From Acidobacteria bacterium Ga0077522 (GTDB lineage Bacteria > Acidobacteriota > Vicinamibacteria > Vicinamibacterales > Vicinamibacteraceae), in contig LNDN01000065.1 in assembly GCA_001464065.1 (NCBI GenBank), positions 1 through 64,000 of the forward strand: a stretch of DNA of 64,000 bases, written 5' to 3'. The notes under the pieces were generated by a model. It did not search any database. It was not told the DNA's origin and saw only the letters and a list, made by a program, of their open reading frames with translations. This document shows positions 9,485 through 18,310 of the stretch, piece after piece; the stretch's first letter is position 1; every line of letters begins with the position of its first letter. The translations under genes and the position numbers were made by a program.

Positions 9485-10638
9485 TCCCAGGCACGTCGCC
9501 CCTCGCCCCGGACCTGCCGGTGCTCACGCCGCTGCACGCGCGGGAGATCGACGATGTGGACGTGCCGGCGACGGTGGAGACGACGGGGCTCGGCACGGGG
9601 CCCGTCACCGCGCCAGGCAGCGATGACCCGGAGGCGATTCGGGAACGGATCGAGCGCACCCGGGAGGACATGAGCCAGACGATCAACGAGTTGCAGCAGC
9701 GCCTGAGCCCGCAGCATCTGGCGCAGCAGGCGCGGGACTCGATGCGAGAGGCGGCCGTGGGACGCGTCCACGAGTTCGTCGGCGCGGCCGGCGAGACGGC
9801 GACCGATGTGGCGCGCCGCGCCCAGGTGGCGGCGGCGCCGGTGATCGATCAAGTCCGCGAGCATCCACTGCCCATCGCCCTGGCGGGCGCGGGCGCGGGG
9901 CTCGCATGGTGGTTGGCGCGCCGCTCGACGAGCCGGCGCAGCTGGAGCGAGAACGACATGGACCAGTGGGATGACGACATGACCGGGACCCGTGACTACG
10001 CGTCCCTCGACCTTCGTGGCAACGAGCAGGGGCGCACGGAGCGCGGCGCCGACGGCGGCTGGCTGCGTCAGGTGATGGACAGCCCGTTGCCGGCCTCGCT
10101 GGCGGCTGCGGGCATCGGCTATCTGATCTGGAGCCGTCGCGCGTCGCTGTCGGGGCACGGCGCAGACGTCGACCGCGACTTCTACGACGACGACCTGGAC
10201 GACGGCCCATCGGCGACGGCTCGCGTCAGCGACGCCGCCCGCGATCTGCGGCGCCAGGCCGGCGAGAAGGCCGGTGAGCTCGGCGAACAGGTCGGCGATA
10301 CCGTGCGGTCGGTGCAGGCGCGTGCGGGTGAGATGTCGCGGCAGGTGTCACGCCGCCTGCAGTCGGCGGGGACCCAGACCTCGTCCCAGTTCGAGCGCTG
10401 GATGCAGGACAATCCGCTCGCGGTCGGCGTGGCGGCCATGGCGGCCGGCGCGTGCGTCGGCCTGAGCGTGCCGACGACCCACACGGAGAATCAGGTCCTG
10501 GGGGCGTCGCGCGACGCGCTGATGGACCGCGCCAGCGACTCGGCGTCCCAGCTGAAGGCCCAGGTGCGCGACAAGGTGCAGGCGGTGGCCAAGGACATCT
10601 CGGGGGCGATGGCCGAGGCCCCGGCGCCGGGCGTCTGA
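9457..10638 (+). CDS. DUF3618-domain protein with several membrane/helical segments
   Basis: 393 residues from a GTG at 9457, chosen because AAGGAG ends 9 nt upstream; a later GTG at 9481 is possible. The DUF3618 signature IRERIERTREDMSQTINELQ occupies about residues 55-75. Three short hydrophobic patches follow at about residues 147, 215 and 330 (PIALAGAGAGLAWWLARR, LPASLAAAGIGYLIW, NPLAVGVAAMAAGACVGL), each beginning after a DxP or NPL turn. Long charged helices between them (ARDLRRQAGEKAGELGEQVG) resemble LEA/apolipoprotein-like amphipathic repeats. It overlaps the YqjE-like gene. Likely bound to the inner membrane; function unknown. Confidence 0.7.
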   Translation: MAEERNQVVIPGTSPLAPDLPVLTPLHAREIDDVDVPATVETTGLGTGPVTAPGSDDPEAIRERIERTREDMSQTINELQQRLSPQHLAQQARDSMREAAVGRVHEFVGAAGETATDVARRAQVAAAPVIDQVREHPLPIALAGAGAGLAWWLARRSTSRRSWSENDMDQWDDDMTGTRDYASLDLRGNEQGRTERGADGGWLRQVMDSPLPASLAAAGIGYLIWSRRASLSGHGADVDRDFYDDDLDDGPSATARVSDAARDLRRQAGEKAGELGEQVGDTVRSVQARAGEMSRQVSRRLQSAGTQTSSQFERWMQDNPLAVGVAAMAAGACVGLSVPTTHTENQVLGASRDALMDRASDSASQLKAQVRDKVQAVAKDISGAMAEAPAPGV

Positions 10639-10648
10639 GGCCGGTCGC

Positions 10649-10966
10649 TCAGGAAAGCATCCCCTGACCTATCGCGTCGCCATCCGGTGACGTGATGATC
10701 AGGGGGAGCCGGCGACCATCGTCGATGACGAGGACGAGGTCCTCGCGGTGTTCGCTGTACCAGTGGAACAGGTCGGCGAGCCGTGCGCGCAACTGCACTC
10801 GGGCCAGGAACGGGCCGCCGCCAGGCGGCAGGGGCTGGCCCGGCCCCGGCGCCAGCAGGGTGAGGGTGTAGCCCACCTCGACCGGGCTGGCGCGCCCGGG
10901 AGCCTCGATGTGGCCCAGGCCGTCCATCGTGGCGAGCAGATCATCCTGCGGAGTGTCGTTGCGCAC
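10649..10966 (-). CDS. Hypothetical protein, 105 residues
   Basis: The start is a GTG at 10966 with no convincing ribosome binding site; an ATG 14 codons later is the alternative. The reading frame extends far upstream, but only this part has normal-looking composition: hydrophobic strands (VGYTLTLLAPG, FLARVQLRARLADLFHWY, EDLVLVIDDGRRLPLIITS) suggest a small alpha/beta fold. It converges on the DUF3618 gene with a 10-nt gap and lies downstream of the 67-residue gene on the same strand. I do not recognise the family. Confidence 0.45.
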   Translation of the reverse strand: MRNDTPQDDLLATMDGLGHIEAPGRASPVEVGYTLTLLAPGPGQPLPPGGGPFLARVQLRARLADLFHWYSEHREDLVLVIDDGRRLPLIITSPDGDAIGQGMLS

Positions 10967-11034
10967 GGGTACGCCGCGGTCCTGCGGGGGCAGGCGCCGC
11001 TGCGTCAGTGTACGGCACTCGGGGGCGGTGCCCG

Positions 11035-11238
11035 TCAGTCGTCGTCCAGCAACACCCAGCCAGTCGGCCGGCACATCCAGACCTTGCCGCGGGCCGGCAC
11101 GAAGGTGCGGCCGATGAGCCGGGCCTCGGCGATCGACGCGAGAGACTCGCACATCGGCCGGCCGGTGGCGTCTTCGACACGCCACCCGTGTGTCGTATCT
11201 CGCAACACGATGTCGCGATGGGAGAGTCTCGGCAGCAT
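11035..11238 (-). CDS. Hypothetical protein, 67 residues
   Basis: A short reading frame beginning MLPRLSHRDI and ending WMCRPTGWVLLDDD. The pattern of WRVEDATGRPM and RTFVPARGKVWM suggests a small all-beta domain, but no family is recognised. No clear ribosome binding site was found; the frame is open upstream. It lies on the same strand as the 105-residue gene 68 nt further on, so the two could be co-transcribed. It is divergent from the DUF4397 gene. Confidence 0.4.
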   Translation of the reverse strand: MLPRLSHRDIVLRDTTHGWRVEDATGRPMCESLASIAEARLIGRTFVPARGKVWMCRPTGWVLLDDD

Positions 11239-11430
11239 GGGGTGCAGCGTTGCCACGTTGCTTCTTGGACGATCCGTCGCGCGATTTGGTGCCCATCCAT
11301 TCTGCGAGACCCACCTGCCCTTGGGAGAGCCGGATCCTGACCGGCGGACGCTGAGTCCTTTTTTCCAGAGTCGCTCGTTTCGACATGGCCGTGCGAGGGC
11401 CACGGGCGACCTCCCAAGGAGGGAAGACTC

Positions 11431-12165
11431 ATGATGCAGAAGATGCAGGGGCTGTTCGTCGCAACCGGGGTGCTGCTGGCCGTGACGGCCGGACAGGTGA
11501 CCGCGCAGACCCAACCGGCGCGCGTGGTCGTGGTGCATGGCATTCCCGGAGGCGCCGTCGGCGCGGCCGCGGACCTGCCTGTCGATGTCTCCGTGAATGG
11601 CGCGTGTGCGCTGCCCGGGTTCCGCTACAAGCAGGTCGTCGGCCCCCTGGCCCTGCCGGCCGGCACCATCCGCGTCGCCATCCACCCGGCCAATCCCTCG
11701 GCCCCCTGCGGTCTGCCGGCGATCATCGGCCCGGCCACCATCACGCTGAACGCCAACGAAGATGCCGCGATCATCGCGCACCTGACCGCGGGTGGCATGC
11801 CGACGGCCAGCAAGTACACGGTCGATCTGGCGCCGACCGTGAACAACAAGTCCCGCGTGCACGTGTTCCACACCGCCGCGGCCCCCGCGGTCGATGTCTA
11901 CCTGGGCGCAGAGTTCAACGTCCTCGGGCAGACGGCGTTCCTGTTGCGGCAGTTCGTGAACAACGAGAAGGCCGTCGTCCCCGCGCCGGCGGGTGAGTGG
12001 CGTCTCGCGGTGACCGTGGCCGGCAGCGCGACCCCCGTCATCGGTCCCGCCCACGTCAACATCGGACAGAACGCGGCGTACCTGTTCTTCGTCGTCGGCG
12101 CACCGGGCAGCAACACGCTCGACGTCATCGTGAAGGCCTACACCAACATCACACCGGGGCAGTAG
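11431..12165 (+). CDS. Secreted DUF4397-domain protein
   Basis: 244 residues, with a start at a double ATG preceded by a strong AAGGAGGGAAG site. The signal peptide (GLFVATGVLLAVTAGQVTAQ) ends near residue 26. Two tandem units follow, each with the VVVVHGIPGG / VHVFHTAAAPAVDVYLG pattern typical of DUF4397, a beta-rich extracytoplasmic domain of unknown function. Two cysteines in the first unit may form a disulphide. It stands alone on the plus strand between minus-strand genes and is convergent with the CBM9-like gene (91-nt gap). Highly expressed by the look of its ribosome binding site; the role is unknown. Confidence 0.8.
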   Translation: MMQKMQGLFVATGVLLAVTAGQVTAQTQPARVVVVHGIPGGAVGAAADLPVDVSVNGACALPGFRYKQVVGPLALPAGTIRVAIHPANPSAPCGLPAIIGPATITLNANEDAAIIAHLTAGGMPTASKYTVDLAPTVNNKSRVHVFHTAAAPAVDVYLGAEFNVLGQTAFLLRQFVNNEKAVVPAPAGEWRLAVTVAGSATPVIGPAHVNIGQNAAYLFFVVGAPGSNTLDVIVKAYTNITPGQ

Positions 12166-12256
12166 CACGCTCCGACGGGCCTTCGAGACGGGGGGCCTGC
12201 GCCTGTGGCGCGGCCGTTCGCCCCTGCGTCGCGCAGACCGTGGCGGATGCGCGGCG

Positions 12257-12943
12257 TCAGCGCACCGGCGCTTCGAAGACGAGCGGCCGGAAGGCCAGCG
12301 GCGCGTGGAACGTCGGTCCCTCGGGCACCGACCATGCCGCGTAGATCGCGCCCGCCTCGGGCTGGCCAGGTCCACCCGGCCGCTTGATGCGGAACGCATT
12401 GAAGTGCCACACGGCGCCGCCCGTCACGGGCAGGCACGCCGCGACGCGCGGCGAGAGCGAGGCGAAGTCGGCGAAGGGGAGCCAGGCGATGGCGCACCAG
12501 TCGTCGCCATCGGGCGACGGGTGCACGGTCGTGCGCAGGTGCGCGAAGTCCCAGTCGAGACGCACCAGGCGCTCGGGGGCCAGCCGTTCGATGTGCAGGT
12601 CGCACACCACGTTGGTCGGACTGATCTCGAGCTCGGCGTAGTGTTCGCCCGAACAGGTCGGATCGAGGAACACCTCGACGACCTCGGTCTCCCACAGGCA
12701 GTCGTCGCGCTGTGTCCGCGTCGCCCACGGCGCGCGATCGCGCGCATCCCAGCGCACGCAGAGTCCCTCGGAGGTCCAGAGAGCCCGAAACGTCGTGGCA
12801 AAGGCCTCCGGCCCCCAGGTGACGGCCATCGCGGGCGCCCACCCCTCCATCGCGAGCAGGGCGTCGGGCGGGGCGTCGGTCCACTGCACGCGGTACACCG
12901 CCGGCTGCAGGGCCGCTTCCGGACCGCGATACATGTCCACCAT
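12257..12943 (-). CDS. Carbohydrate-binding family 9-like protein
   Basis: 228 residues starting at the ATG at 12943, 20 nt after the polyphosphate kinase stop. The sequence has the CBM9/DOMON-like pattern: TFRALWTSEGLCVRWDARD, then DDCLWETEVVEVFLDP and YAELEISPTNVVCDLHIE, then a TVHPSPDGDDWCAIAWLPF strand and a C-terminal WHFNAFRIKRPG. Proteins of this kind, lacking a signal peptide here, are often annotated as carbohydrate-binding family 9-like. The position directly downstream of ppk suggests co-transcription, but no functional link is evident. Confidence 0.7.
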   Translation of the reverse strand: MVDMYRGPEAALQPAVYRVQWTDAPPDALLAMEGWAPAMAVTWGPEAFATTFRALWTSEGLCVRWDARDRAPWATRTQRDDCLWETEVVEVFLDPTCSGEHYAELEISPTNVVCDLHIERLAPERLVRLDWDFAHLRTTVHPSPDGDDWCAIAWLPFADFASLSPRVAACLPVTGGAVWHFNAFRIKRPGGPGQPEAGAIYAAWSVPEGPTFHAPLAFRPLVFEAPVR

Positions 12944-12963
12944 GAGGCCGTGTGTCCTTGCGC

Positions 12964-15132
12964 TCAGAGCGCCGTCGAGGAGAGCACCGAGTAGACGTCG
13001 AGCAGGCGCTTGTGCGCGTTGACCGGGTCGGCACCGGCCGCGTGCGCCACCGGCACGTACGACCCGTCGGTGCGGAGCACGCGGGCGCGGTCGGTATCGG
13101 CCAGCAACGTGTCCAGCACCACATCGCGCAGGTGGGCGCGGAGGTCGGGCTGGTGCACCGGACAGAGCACCTCGACCCGGCGGTCCAGGTTGCGTTCCAT
13201 CAGGTCCGCGCTGCCGATGTACACCTCGGGGTCGCCGCCGTTCTCGAAGTAGTAGAGCCGGGAATGCTCGAGGAACCGGCCGACGATCGACCGCACCGTG
13301 ATGGTCTCGGAGATGCCGGGAATGCCCGGGCGCAGGCAGCACACGCCGCGCACGATCAGGTCGGCGCGCACGCCGCGCTGGCTGGCGCGATAGAGATTGC
13401 GGATCATGCCGGGATCGGCGACGGCATTCAGCTTGAAGATCAGCCGGGCCGGTCGGCCGGCCGCATGATGCTCGCACTCGCGATCGATGAGCGCCTTGAG
13501 CTGGCTGCGCAGACACACCGGGGCCACCAGCAGCTGGTCGTACGACCGTCGGCTCGAGTATCCCGTGAGGTAGTTGAAGACCTCGGAGATGTCGTCGACG
13601 ATCGCCGCGTCCGAGGTGAAGAGCCCGAGGTCGGTGTAGACCTGCGCGGTCGCCCGGTTGTAGTTGCCGGTGCCGACATGGGCATAGCGGCGAATGCCGT
13701 CCTGCTCCTTGCGCACGATCAGGCACAGCTTGCAGTGGGTCTTCAGACTGACGACCCCGTAGACGACGTGGATGCCGGCGGCCTCCATGCGCGTCGCCCA
13801 CGCGATGTTGTTGCGCTCGTCGAACCGCGCCTTGAGTTCCACCAGCACGGCGACCTGCTTGCCCTGTTCGGCGGCCGTCACCAGCATGTCGACCAGCGGC
13901 GAGTTGGCGCCGATCCGGTACAGGGTCATCTTGATGGCGATGACCTGCGGATCCTCGATGGCGGCGCGCAGGAACTGCTCGACGGAGGAGAACGAATCGA
14001 ACGGGTGGTGGACCAGCACGTCCTCTTCACGGAGGTCGTCGAAGATCTCCGTGTAGCCCGACCAGATCGTGCGCGGAGAGAACGGCGCGTCCTTCAGGTG
14101 CGGCAGGTGCAGCCGCGTCAGCTGGTGCCAGTCGTCCCAGTCCATCCGCTCGCGCGTGCGCAGGACGATGTCGTCGTCGATCTCGAAGTTCTCGACGAGG
14201 ATGTTCAGGACGCGGCGCGGCATCGCCTCCTCGACCTCGAGCAGGCACAGCGCGCCGTAGCGCAACTGCTTGAGGCTGCGGTCGACGGTCTCGAGCAGGT
14301 CGTCGGCCTCGTCCTCCTGGATCACCATGTCGGTGTCGCGGATGATCCGGAACAGGTGCGCCGACTGCAGGTCCGTGCCCGGGAACAGCTGGTCCAGGTT
14401 GGCGCGGACGATGTCTTCGAGGAAGGCGAAGGTCACACCGGCCTGCGGCGCCAGTTCGGCCGGGATCGGCACGAAGCGGTCCAGCGTGGCGGGAATCTTG
14501 ACGCGCGCGAACTTGGTGCGCCCGCTGTGGCGCACGACGACGGCGAAGTTCCGACTGAGATTGGAGATGTACGGAAACGGATGGCCCGGGTCGAAGGCCA
14601 GCGGCGTCAGCACGGGCAGCACGTCGCTGCGGAAGTAGCGGGCCAGATGTGCCGCGATCTCCTCGGTGTACTCCTCGGGCTCGAGGATGTGCACGCCCTG
14701 GTCGACCAGGGCCGGGCGCAACTGCTCGCGCCAGCAGCGCTGCAGCGAGGCCATCATCTCGGTGGAGCGGGCCCGCGTCGCGGCCAGTTGCTGTTCGGTG
14801 TTCAGCCCATCCGGGCTGACGTCCTCGATGCCGGCGCGGTACTTCTTCAGGAGCGTGGCGACACGCACCATGAAGAACTCGTCGAGATTGGTGGCGACGA
14901 TGGCGAGGAACTTGATGCGCTCGAGCAGCGGGTGCGCCGGGTCGAGCGCCTGATCGAGCACGCGCTGGTTGAACTCAAGCCAGCTCAGCTCGCGATTGAT
15001 GTAGAGCGCCGGATGCTCGAGGTTGGCCGGGTCACACTGCGACCAGTCCGTGCGAGCCACGGGCAGGCGGATGCGACGTTTGGCCCCGCGTCCACGTGCC
15101 GGGCGACCCTTCGTAGGAGATGTGGCGTTCAT
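12964..15132 (-). CDS. ppk: Polyphosphate kinase 1
   Basis: Reversibly transfers the terminal phosphate of ATP to a polyphosphate chain. 722 residues, close to the usual ~690-720. The N-terminal motif INRELSWLEFNQRVLDQA opens the PPK_N domain. Two phospholipase-D-like catalytic domains follow: YAHVGTGNYNRATAQVYTD contains the histidine (about H485) expected to be autophosphorylated, and the C-terminal domain has PGIPGISETITVRSIVGRFL and SADLMERNLDRR. The ATG at 15132 is preferred; a TTG at 15171 would add 13 residues. A basic stretch (RPARGRGAKRRIRLP) precedes the conserved domain. The gene is divergent from the FliK-like gene. Confidence 0.95.
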   Translation of the reverse strand: MNATSPTKGRPARGRGAKRRIRLPVARTDWSQCDPANLEHPALYINRELSWLEFNQRVLDQALDPAHPLLERIKFLAIVATNLDEFFMVRVATLLKKYRAGIEDVSPDGLNTEQQLAATRARSTEMMASLQRCWREQLRPALVDQGVHILEPEEYTEEIAAHLARYFRSDVLPVLTPLAFDPGHPFPYISNLSRNFAVVVRHSGRTKFARVKIPATLDRFVPIPAELAPQAGVTFAFLEDIVRANLDQLFPGTDLQSAHLFRIIRDTDMVIQEDEADDLLETVDRSLKQLRYGALCLLEVEEAMPRRVLNILVENFEIDDDIVLRTRERMDWDDWHQLTRLHLPHLKDAPFSPRTIWSGYTEIFDDLREEDVLVHHPFDSFSSVEQFLRAAIEDPQVIAIKMTLYRIGANSPLVDMLVTAAEQGKQVAVLVELKARFDERNNIAWATRMEAAGIHVVYGVVSLKTHCKLCLIVRKEQDGIRRYAHVGTGNYNRATAQVYTDLGLFTSDAAIVDDISEVFNYLTGYSSRRSYDQLLVAPVCLRSQLKALIDRECEHHAAGRPARLIFKLNAVADPGMIRNLYRASQRGVRADLIVRGVCCLRPGIPGISETITVRSIVGRFLEHSRLYYFENGGDPEVYIGSADLMERNLDRRVEVLCPVHQPDLRAHLRDVVLDTLLADTDRARVLRTDGSYVPVAHAAGADPVNAHKRLLDVYSVLSSTAL

Positions 15133-15200
15133 GGCGCTCGCGTCGCGACCGATAGAGGGCGATGATAGCAAAGCGCTGACACGGCTCTCCGGCCGCGCCC

Positions 15201-16382
15201 ATGCAGATCACCCTTCTCCCGCCGCTGTTGCCCTCCGAGGGCGTCACGTCGGTCCAGAGTGGACACCAGGCCTTCACGCCCGGCACCCGCATTCTGGCCA
15301 CCGTCCTCGGCACCGGGCTGGAAGGCGGCACGATGCTGTCCTTCGCCGGACGCCACGTGCCGACGGGCGGCGCGCTGCCGTATCCGCCCGGAACCACCCT
15401 GCGTCTGGAAGTCGTCGAGGGCGGGCCGCAGCCCCTGCTGCGTCTGGTGGCTGCCGAGGCGGCCGCAGTCGCGCCGCCAGCCCCGCCGACCCCGCCAGTC
15501 CCGTCCGGGCCGCCCGTCTCCGCCGTCACCTATGGACTGGCCGCGGCGGTGATGGCCGCACAGACCGCCCCCGACGTGCGGCAGGCGTCGCTGGCCCTCG
15601 CCCGATGGCTGCCCGCCCTCGTGGCCGGCGGGCTCCTGACGCCGCGCCAGGCCGAGACGCTCCTGAAGGCGCTCGGGCCCGTGCAGGTCGGCGCCGCATC
15701 GTCGACCCCGGCTGACGGCGTGCCGGCGGGGGCGGTGGTGGCCCGCGCCCTCTCGGAGCGGGTGGCCGACGGCGGCCTGCTGCTCGAACGACGACTCGCC
15801 GACGTGCTGCGGCAGGCCCGGCCCGATGCCACGGCGGTGGCCACGCGCGATGTGCGGGCGCAACTGGCGGTGGTGGCCCATCTGCTGGACCACGCCACCG
15901 GCATGGCCGAGGCCCGGACGGCGGTGACCGGCCTGCAGGATGCGCTGCTGGCGGAGCAGGCGCGGGCGGCCGCGCATCTGGCACGGGACGGGGTCGTGGA
16001 CGTGCGCATCCCCCTGCAGGTGCAGGGCCAGGACGCGGAGATGCGCCTGCGCATGCGCATCGCGCGGGACGCGCCCGATGCGTCCGGCGACGACCCGGCG
16101 CCGTGGCGGCAGGTCCGGCTGGATCTCGCGCTCGATGGGCTCGGGCACGTGCAGGTCCGGCTCGGGGTGGTGGCGTCGCAGGTGCGCGTGGAGTTCTTCG
16201 TCGAGCACGCGGGGACGGCTGACCTGATCGAAGCCGGTCTGGCCGATCTCGGCGGGGCGCTCGAGGGAGTGGGCTTCGCCCAGGTGCTGTCCCGCGTGGT
16301 TGTGGACCCCGTGACGGCCTGCGCGCCAGACGACCTGCCCGAGCTCCCCCCGCAGCGCGCCATCCTGGACATCCGCGCATGA
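15201..16382 (+). CDS. FliK-like flagellar hook-length control C-terminal domain protein
   Basis: 393 residues. The N-terminal half (about 1-130) has a small beta domain (TPGTRILATVLGTGLEGGTMLSF) and a Pro/Ala linker. The C-terminal part (about 260-370, VVDVRIPLQVQGQDAEMRLRM, then LDLALDGLGHVQVRLGVVASQVRVEFFVE) matches the Flg_hook domain found in FliK. There are no other flagellar genes in the window. The stop overlaps the next start by 4 nt, and the partner is a FhlB-like protein. This pair has the same composition as Bacillus subtilis ylqG-ylqH. Whether it acts in type III export or has an independent role cannot be told from sequence. Confidence 0.75.
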   Translation: MQITLLPPLLPSEGVTSVQSGHQAFTPGTRILATVLGTGLEGGTMLSFAGRHVPTGGALPYPPGTTLRLEVVEGGPQPLLRLVAAEAAAVAPPAPPTPPVPSGPPVSAVTYGLAAAVMAAQTAPDVRQASLALARWLPALVAGGLLTPRQAETLLKALGPVQVGAASSTPADGVPAGAVVARALSERVADGGLLLERRLADVLRQARPDATAVATRDVRAQLAVVAHLLDHATGMAEARTAVTGLQDALLAEQARAAAHLARDGVVDVRIPLQVQGQDAEMRLRMRIARDAPDASGDDPAPWRQVRLDLALDGLGHVQVRLGVVASQVRVEFFVEHAGTADLIEAGLADLGGALEGVGFAQVLSRVVVDPVTACAPDDLPELPPQRAILDIRA

Positions 16383-16672
16383 CCAGCGATCCGCTCCAGC
16401 CGCGTCGCCGGGCCGCCGCCCTGCGCTACGCCCCCGGCGAGATGGCGGCGCCGGAGGTGACGGCGACCGGAGAAGGGGCCATCGCGGAGCGCATCATCGC
16501 CCTGGCGCGCGAGCATGGCATCCCGATCCACGAAAGTCCGGACCTCGTCCGGTTGTTGACGCAACTGCCGCCTGACACGGCGATTCCCGTCGAGCTCTAT
16601 CGCGCGGTGGCGGAGGTGATCGCCTTTCTCTTGCGGACGGCTGAGGCCGGCGCGCCGCGCCCGAGGGGGTAG
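16379..16672 (+). CDS. FhlB-like (FlhB C-terminal cytoplasmic domain) protein
   Basis: 97 residues corresponding to the cytoplasmic C-terminal domain of FlhB/EscU export-switch proteins: AAALRYAPGEMAAPEVTATG, IAERIIALAREHGIPIHESPDLVRLL and IPVELYRAVAEVIAFLL. The autocleavage NPTH motif of full FlhB is absent, as is the membrane part, as expected for FhlB-type homologues. The ATG overlaps the stop of the FliK-like gene (ATGA), so the two are translationally coupled. Known FhlB proteins can substitute partly for the FlhB C-domain; here no export apparatus is visible nearby. Confidence 0.8.
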   Translation: MTSDPLQPRRRAAALRYAPGEMAAPEVTATGEGAIAERIIALAREHGIPIHESPDLVRLLTQLPPDTAIPVELYRAVAEVIAFLLRTAEAGAPRPRG

Positions 16673-16688
16673 CCCCGGGACTCCAACG

Positions 16689-16723
16689 AAAAAGGGCGGC
16701 GCGGAATCGCTTCCGCGTCGCCC
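16689..16723 (-). terminator. Intrinsic terminator of the DUF2911 gene
   Basis: A 13-base stem (GGGCGGCGCGGAA against TTCCGCGTCGCCC, one mismatch) with a 4-nt loop; on the minus strand it is followed directly by TTTTT at 16693-16689. It lies 35 nt beyond the DUF2911 stop and also separates that gene from the convergent FhlB-like gene. Confidence 0.85.
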
Positions 16724-16757
16724 TCGTCTCGGCGTCCGCCCGTGTCCGGGCGAGACG

Positions 16758-17297
16758 TTACTTGGCGCTGATCGCGACGGCCTGCTTCATCGTGCCCCAG
16801 TGAATCTCGAGGTTCGAGCCGACCACGGCGATGGTCAACTGCTCGGCCGGGGACGCGAGCGTGCCGGCGGTCATCGGCGTGCGGCCGAGGTCCTGCGCCT
16901 CGCTGTACTGCGTGCCCCACTGACCGGTCTGCTTGTTGACGATCAACTGCCACGGCGAGCCGGGCAGCGTGTAGAGCGTGTAGGTGCCCGCCGGCACCGC
17001 GACCGTGCCGATCTGCAGGGCCTTGTCGGTCTTGAGCGTGGTGGCCTCGTCGGCCCCCGTGCGGTAGACCTTGCCGGCCGGGGCCAGCGTGTCGATGCTG
17101 CGGCCCTTCATGTACGGGCGGCCGTAGATGATGGTGACGGTGGCGGCCCCCACCTTGTACTCGACGGTCTCATGAGGGCTGCCGCCCTTGCCAGGCGTGG
17201 TCGAGACGACCTTCTGCGCGAGCGCGGCGGCCGGCAGGGCGAGGGAAGCAGTGGCGACGACGAGCATCGCCGTCAGGGTCAGAAGCGCACGACGCAT
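16758..17297 (-). CDS. Secreted DUF2911-family protein
   Basis: 179 residues, starting at the ATG at 17297, which has a strong GGAGGAATTC site. The signal peptide (LTLTAMLVVATASLALPAAALA) is clear. The mature protein has TVTIIYGRPYMKGRSI, GKVYRTGADEATTLKTDKAL and VPAGTYTLYTLPG, the usual marks of DUF2911, a periplasmic or secreted beta-rich family of unknown function common in Acidobacteria and Bacteroidetes. It is a monocistronic gene ended by an intrinsic terminator. Confidence 0.85.
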   Translation of the reverse strand: MRRALLTLTAMLVVATASLALPAAALAQKVVSTTPGKGGSPHETVEYKVGAATVTIIYGRPYMKGRSIDTLAPAGKVYRTGADEATTLKTDKALQIGTVAVPAGTYTLYTLPGSPWQLIVNKQTGQWGTQYSEAQDLGRTPMTAGTLASPAEQLTIAVVGSNLEIHWGTMKQAVAISAK

Positions 17298-17394
17298 GTG
17301 AATTCCTCCAGAACGAATTCTCCGTAGCGCTCGGCACCGCTGGTGCCGCTGCACTATACACACAGATCCGCCGGCGCGGGTGACGCCCCGGCGT

Positions 17395-18303
17395 CTAGAG
17401 GATCCGGAGCCCGAGGGCAGACGCGGCGAGCTCGGCGGCGAGGACGGCGGTCGTGTTCTGGAGATCCAGGACGGGGTTGACCTCGACCAGATCCAGCGCG
17501 ATGACCCGATGGGCGTCCGCGAGGATCTCCATGGCCATGTGCGCCTCCCGATAGTTCAGACCGCCGCGCACAGGGGTGCCGACACCCGGGGCGATGGAGG
17601 GATCGCAGACGTCGAGGTCGAACGAGACGTGGATGCCGGCGGTATCGCGACCGGCGATGGCGATGGCCTGCTCGATCACTGCCGCCGCGCCCTGGCGATC
17701 GATGTCCTTCATCGTGAACACGTGTACGCCGGACGCGCGGACCGCGTCCCGCTCCCGGTCGTCCAGGTTGCGGATCCCGACCAGGACGGTGTGTTCGGGC
17801 CGCACCTTCGGGGAGGTGCCGCCGATGCCGGCCAGCTCGTGTGGCGCGTGGCCGAGGAGGGCGGCCAACGGCATGCCGTGGACGTTGCCCGAGATGGTCG
17901 TCTCGGGCGTGTTCATGTCGGCGTGCGCGTCGACCCAGATCAACCCGAGCGGCCGCCCCTGGCGGGCCGCGAAGGTGGCCGACGCCGCGACCGATCCGGC
18001 CCCCAGACTGTGGTCGCCGCCGATGACGATGGGGAAGGCGCCGGCGGTGTGGCTGTCGAGCGCCTCGAGATAGAGCGCCGCGCAGACCTCCTGGATCTCC
18101 TGGATGTAGCGCCGGGTCGGGTCCCCGGGGGACCGCGTTTCCGGCGTCGGCGTCGGGATGTCGCCGCGGTCGTGGACCCGGTGTCCCAGCGCCGTCAGGC
18201 GCTCGCCGATGCCCGCGATCCGCACGGCCGACGGGCCCATGTCGACGCCGCGTCGACCCCCGCCGAGGTCGAGCGGCACGCCAATCAGGTGGATGTCGGC
18301 CAT
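17395..18303 (-). CDS. rocF: Arginase
   Basis: Hydrolyses arginine to ornithine and urea with two Mn ions. 302 residues, typical of arginases. The metal ligands are all present: GGDHS, DAHADMN and SFDLDVCDP with the following GVGTPVRGGL. The N-terminal HLIGVPLDLGGGRRGVDMGPSAVR pattern supports arginase rather than agmatinase, though substrate assignment from sequence alone is not certain. It follows the O-methyltransferase gene on the same strand after 7 nt, so they are probably co-transcribed. Confidence 0.85.
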   Translation of the reverse strand: MADIHLIGVPLDLGGGRRGVDMGPSAVRIAGIGERLTALGHRVHDRGDIPTPTPETRSPGDPTRRYIQEIQEVCAALYLEALDSHTAGAFPIVIGGDHSLGAGSVAASATFAARQGRPLGLIWVDAHADMNTPETTISGNVHGMPLAALLGHAPHELAGIGGTSPKVRPEHTVLVGIRNLDDRERDAVRASGVHVFTMKDIDRQGAAAVIEQAIAIAGRDTAGIHVSFDLDVCDPSIAPGVGTPVRGGLNYREAHMAMEILADAHRVIALDLVEVNPVLDLQNTTAVLAAELAASALGLRIL

Positions 18304-18310
18304 GGGCGGG

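Noticed and set aside
12952-15165. Long plus-strand frame opposite ppk
   Set aside because: Shadow of the ppk coding sequence, which has all catalytic motifs on the minus strand.
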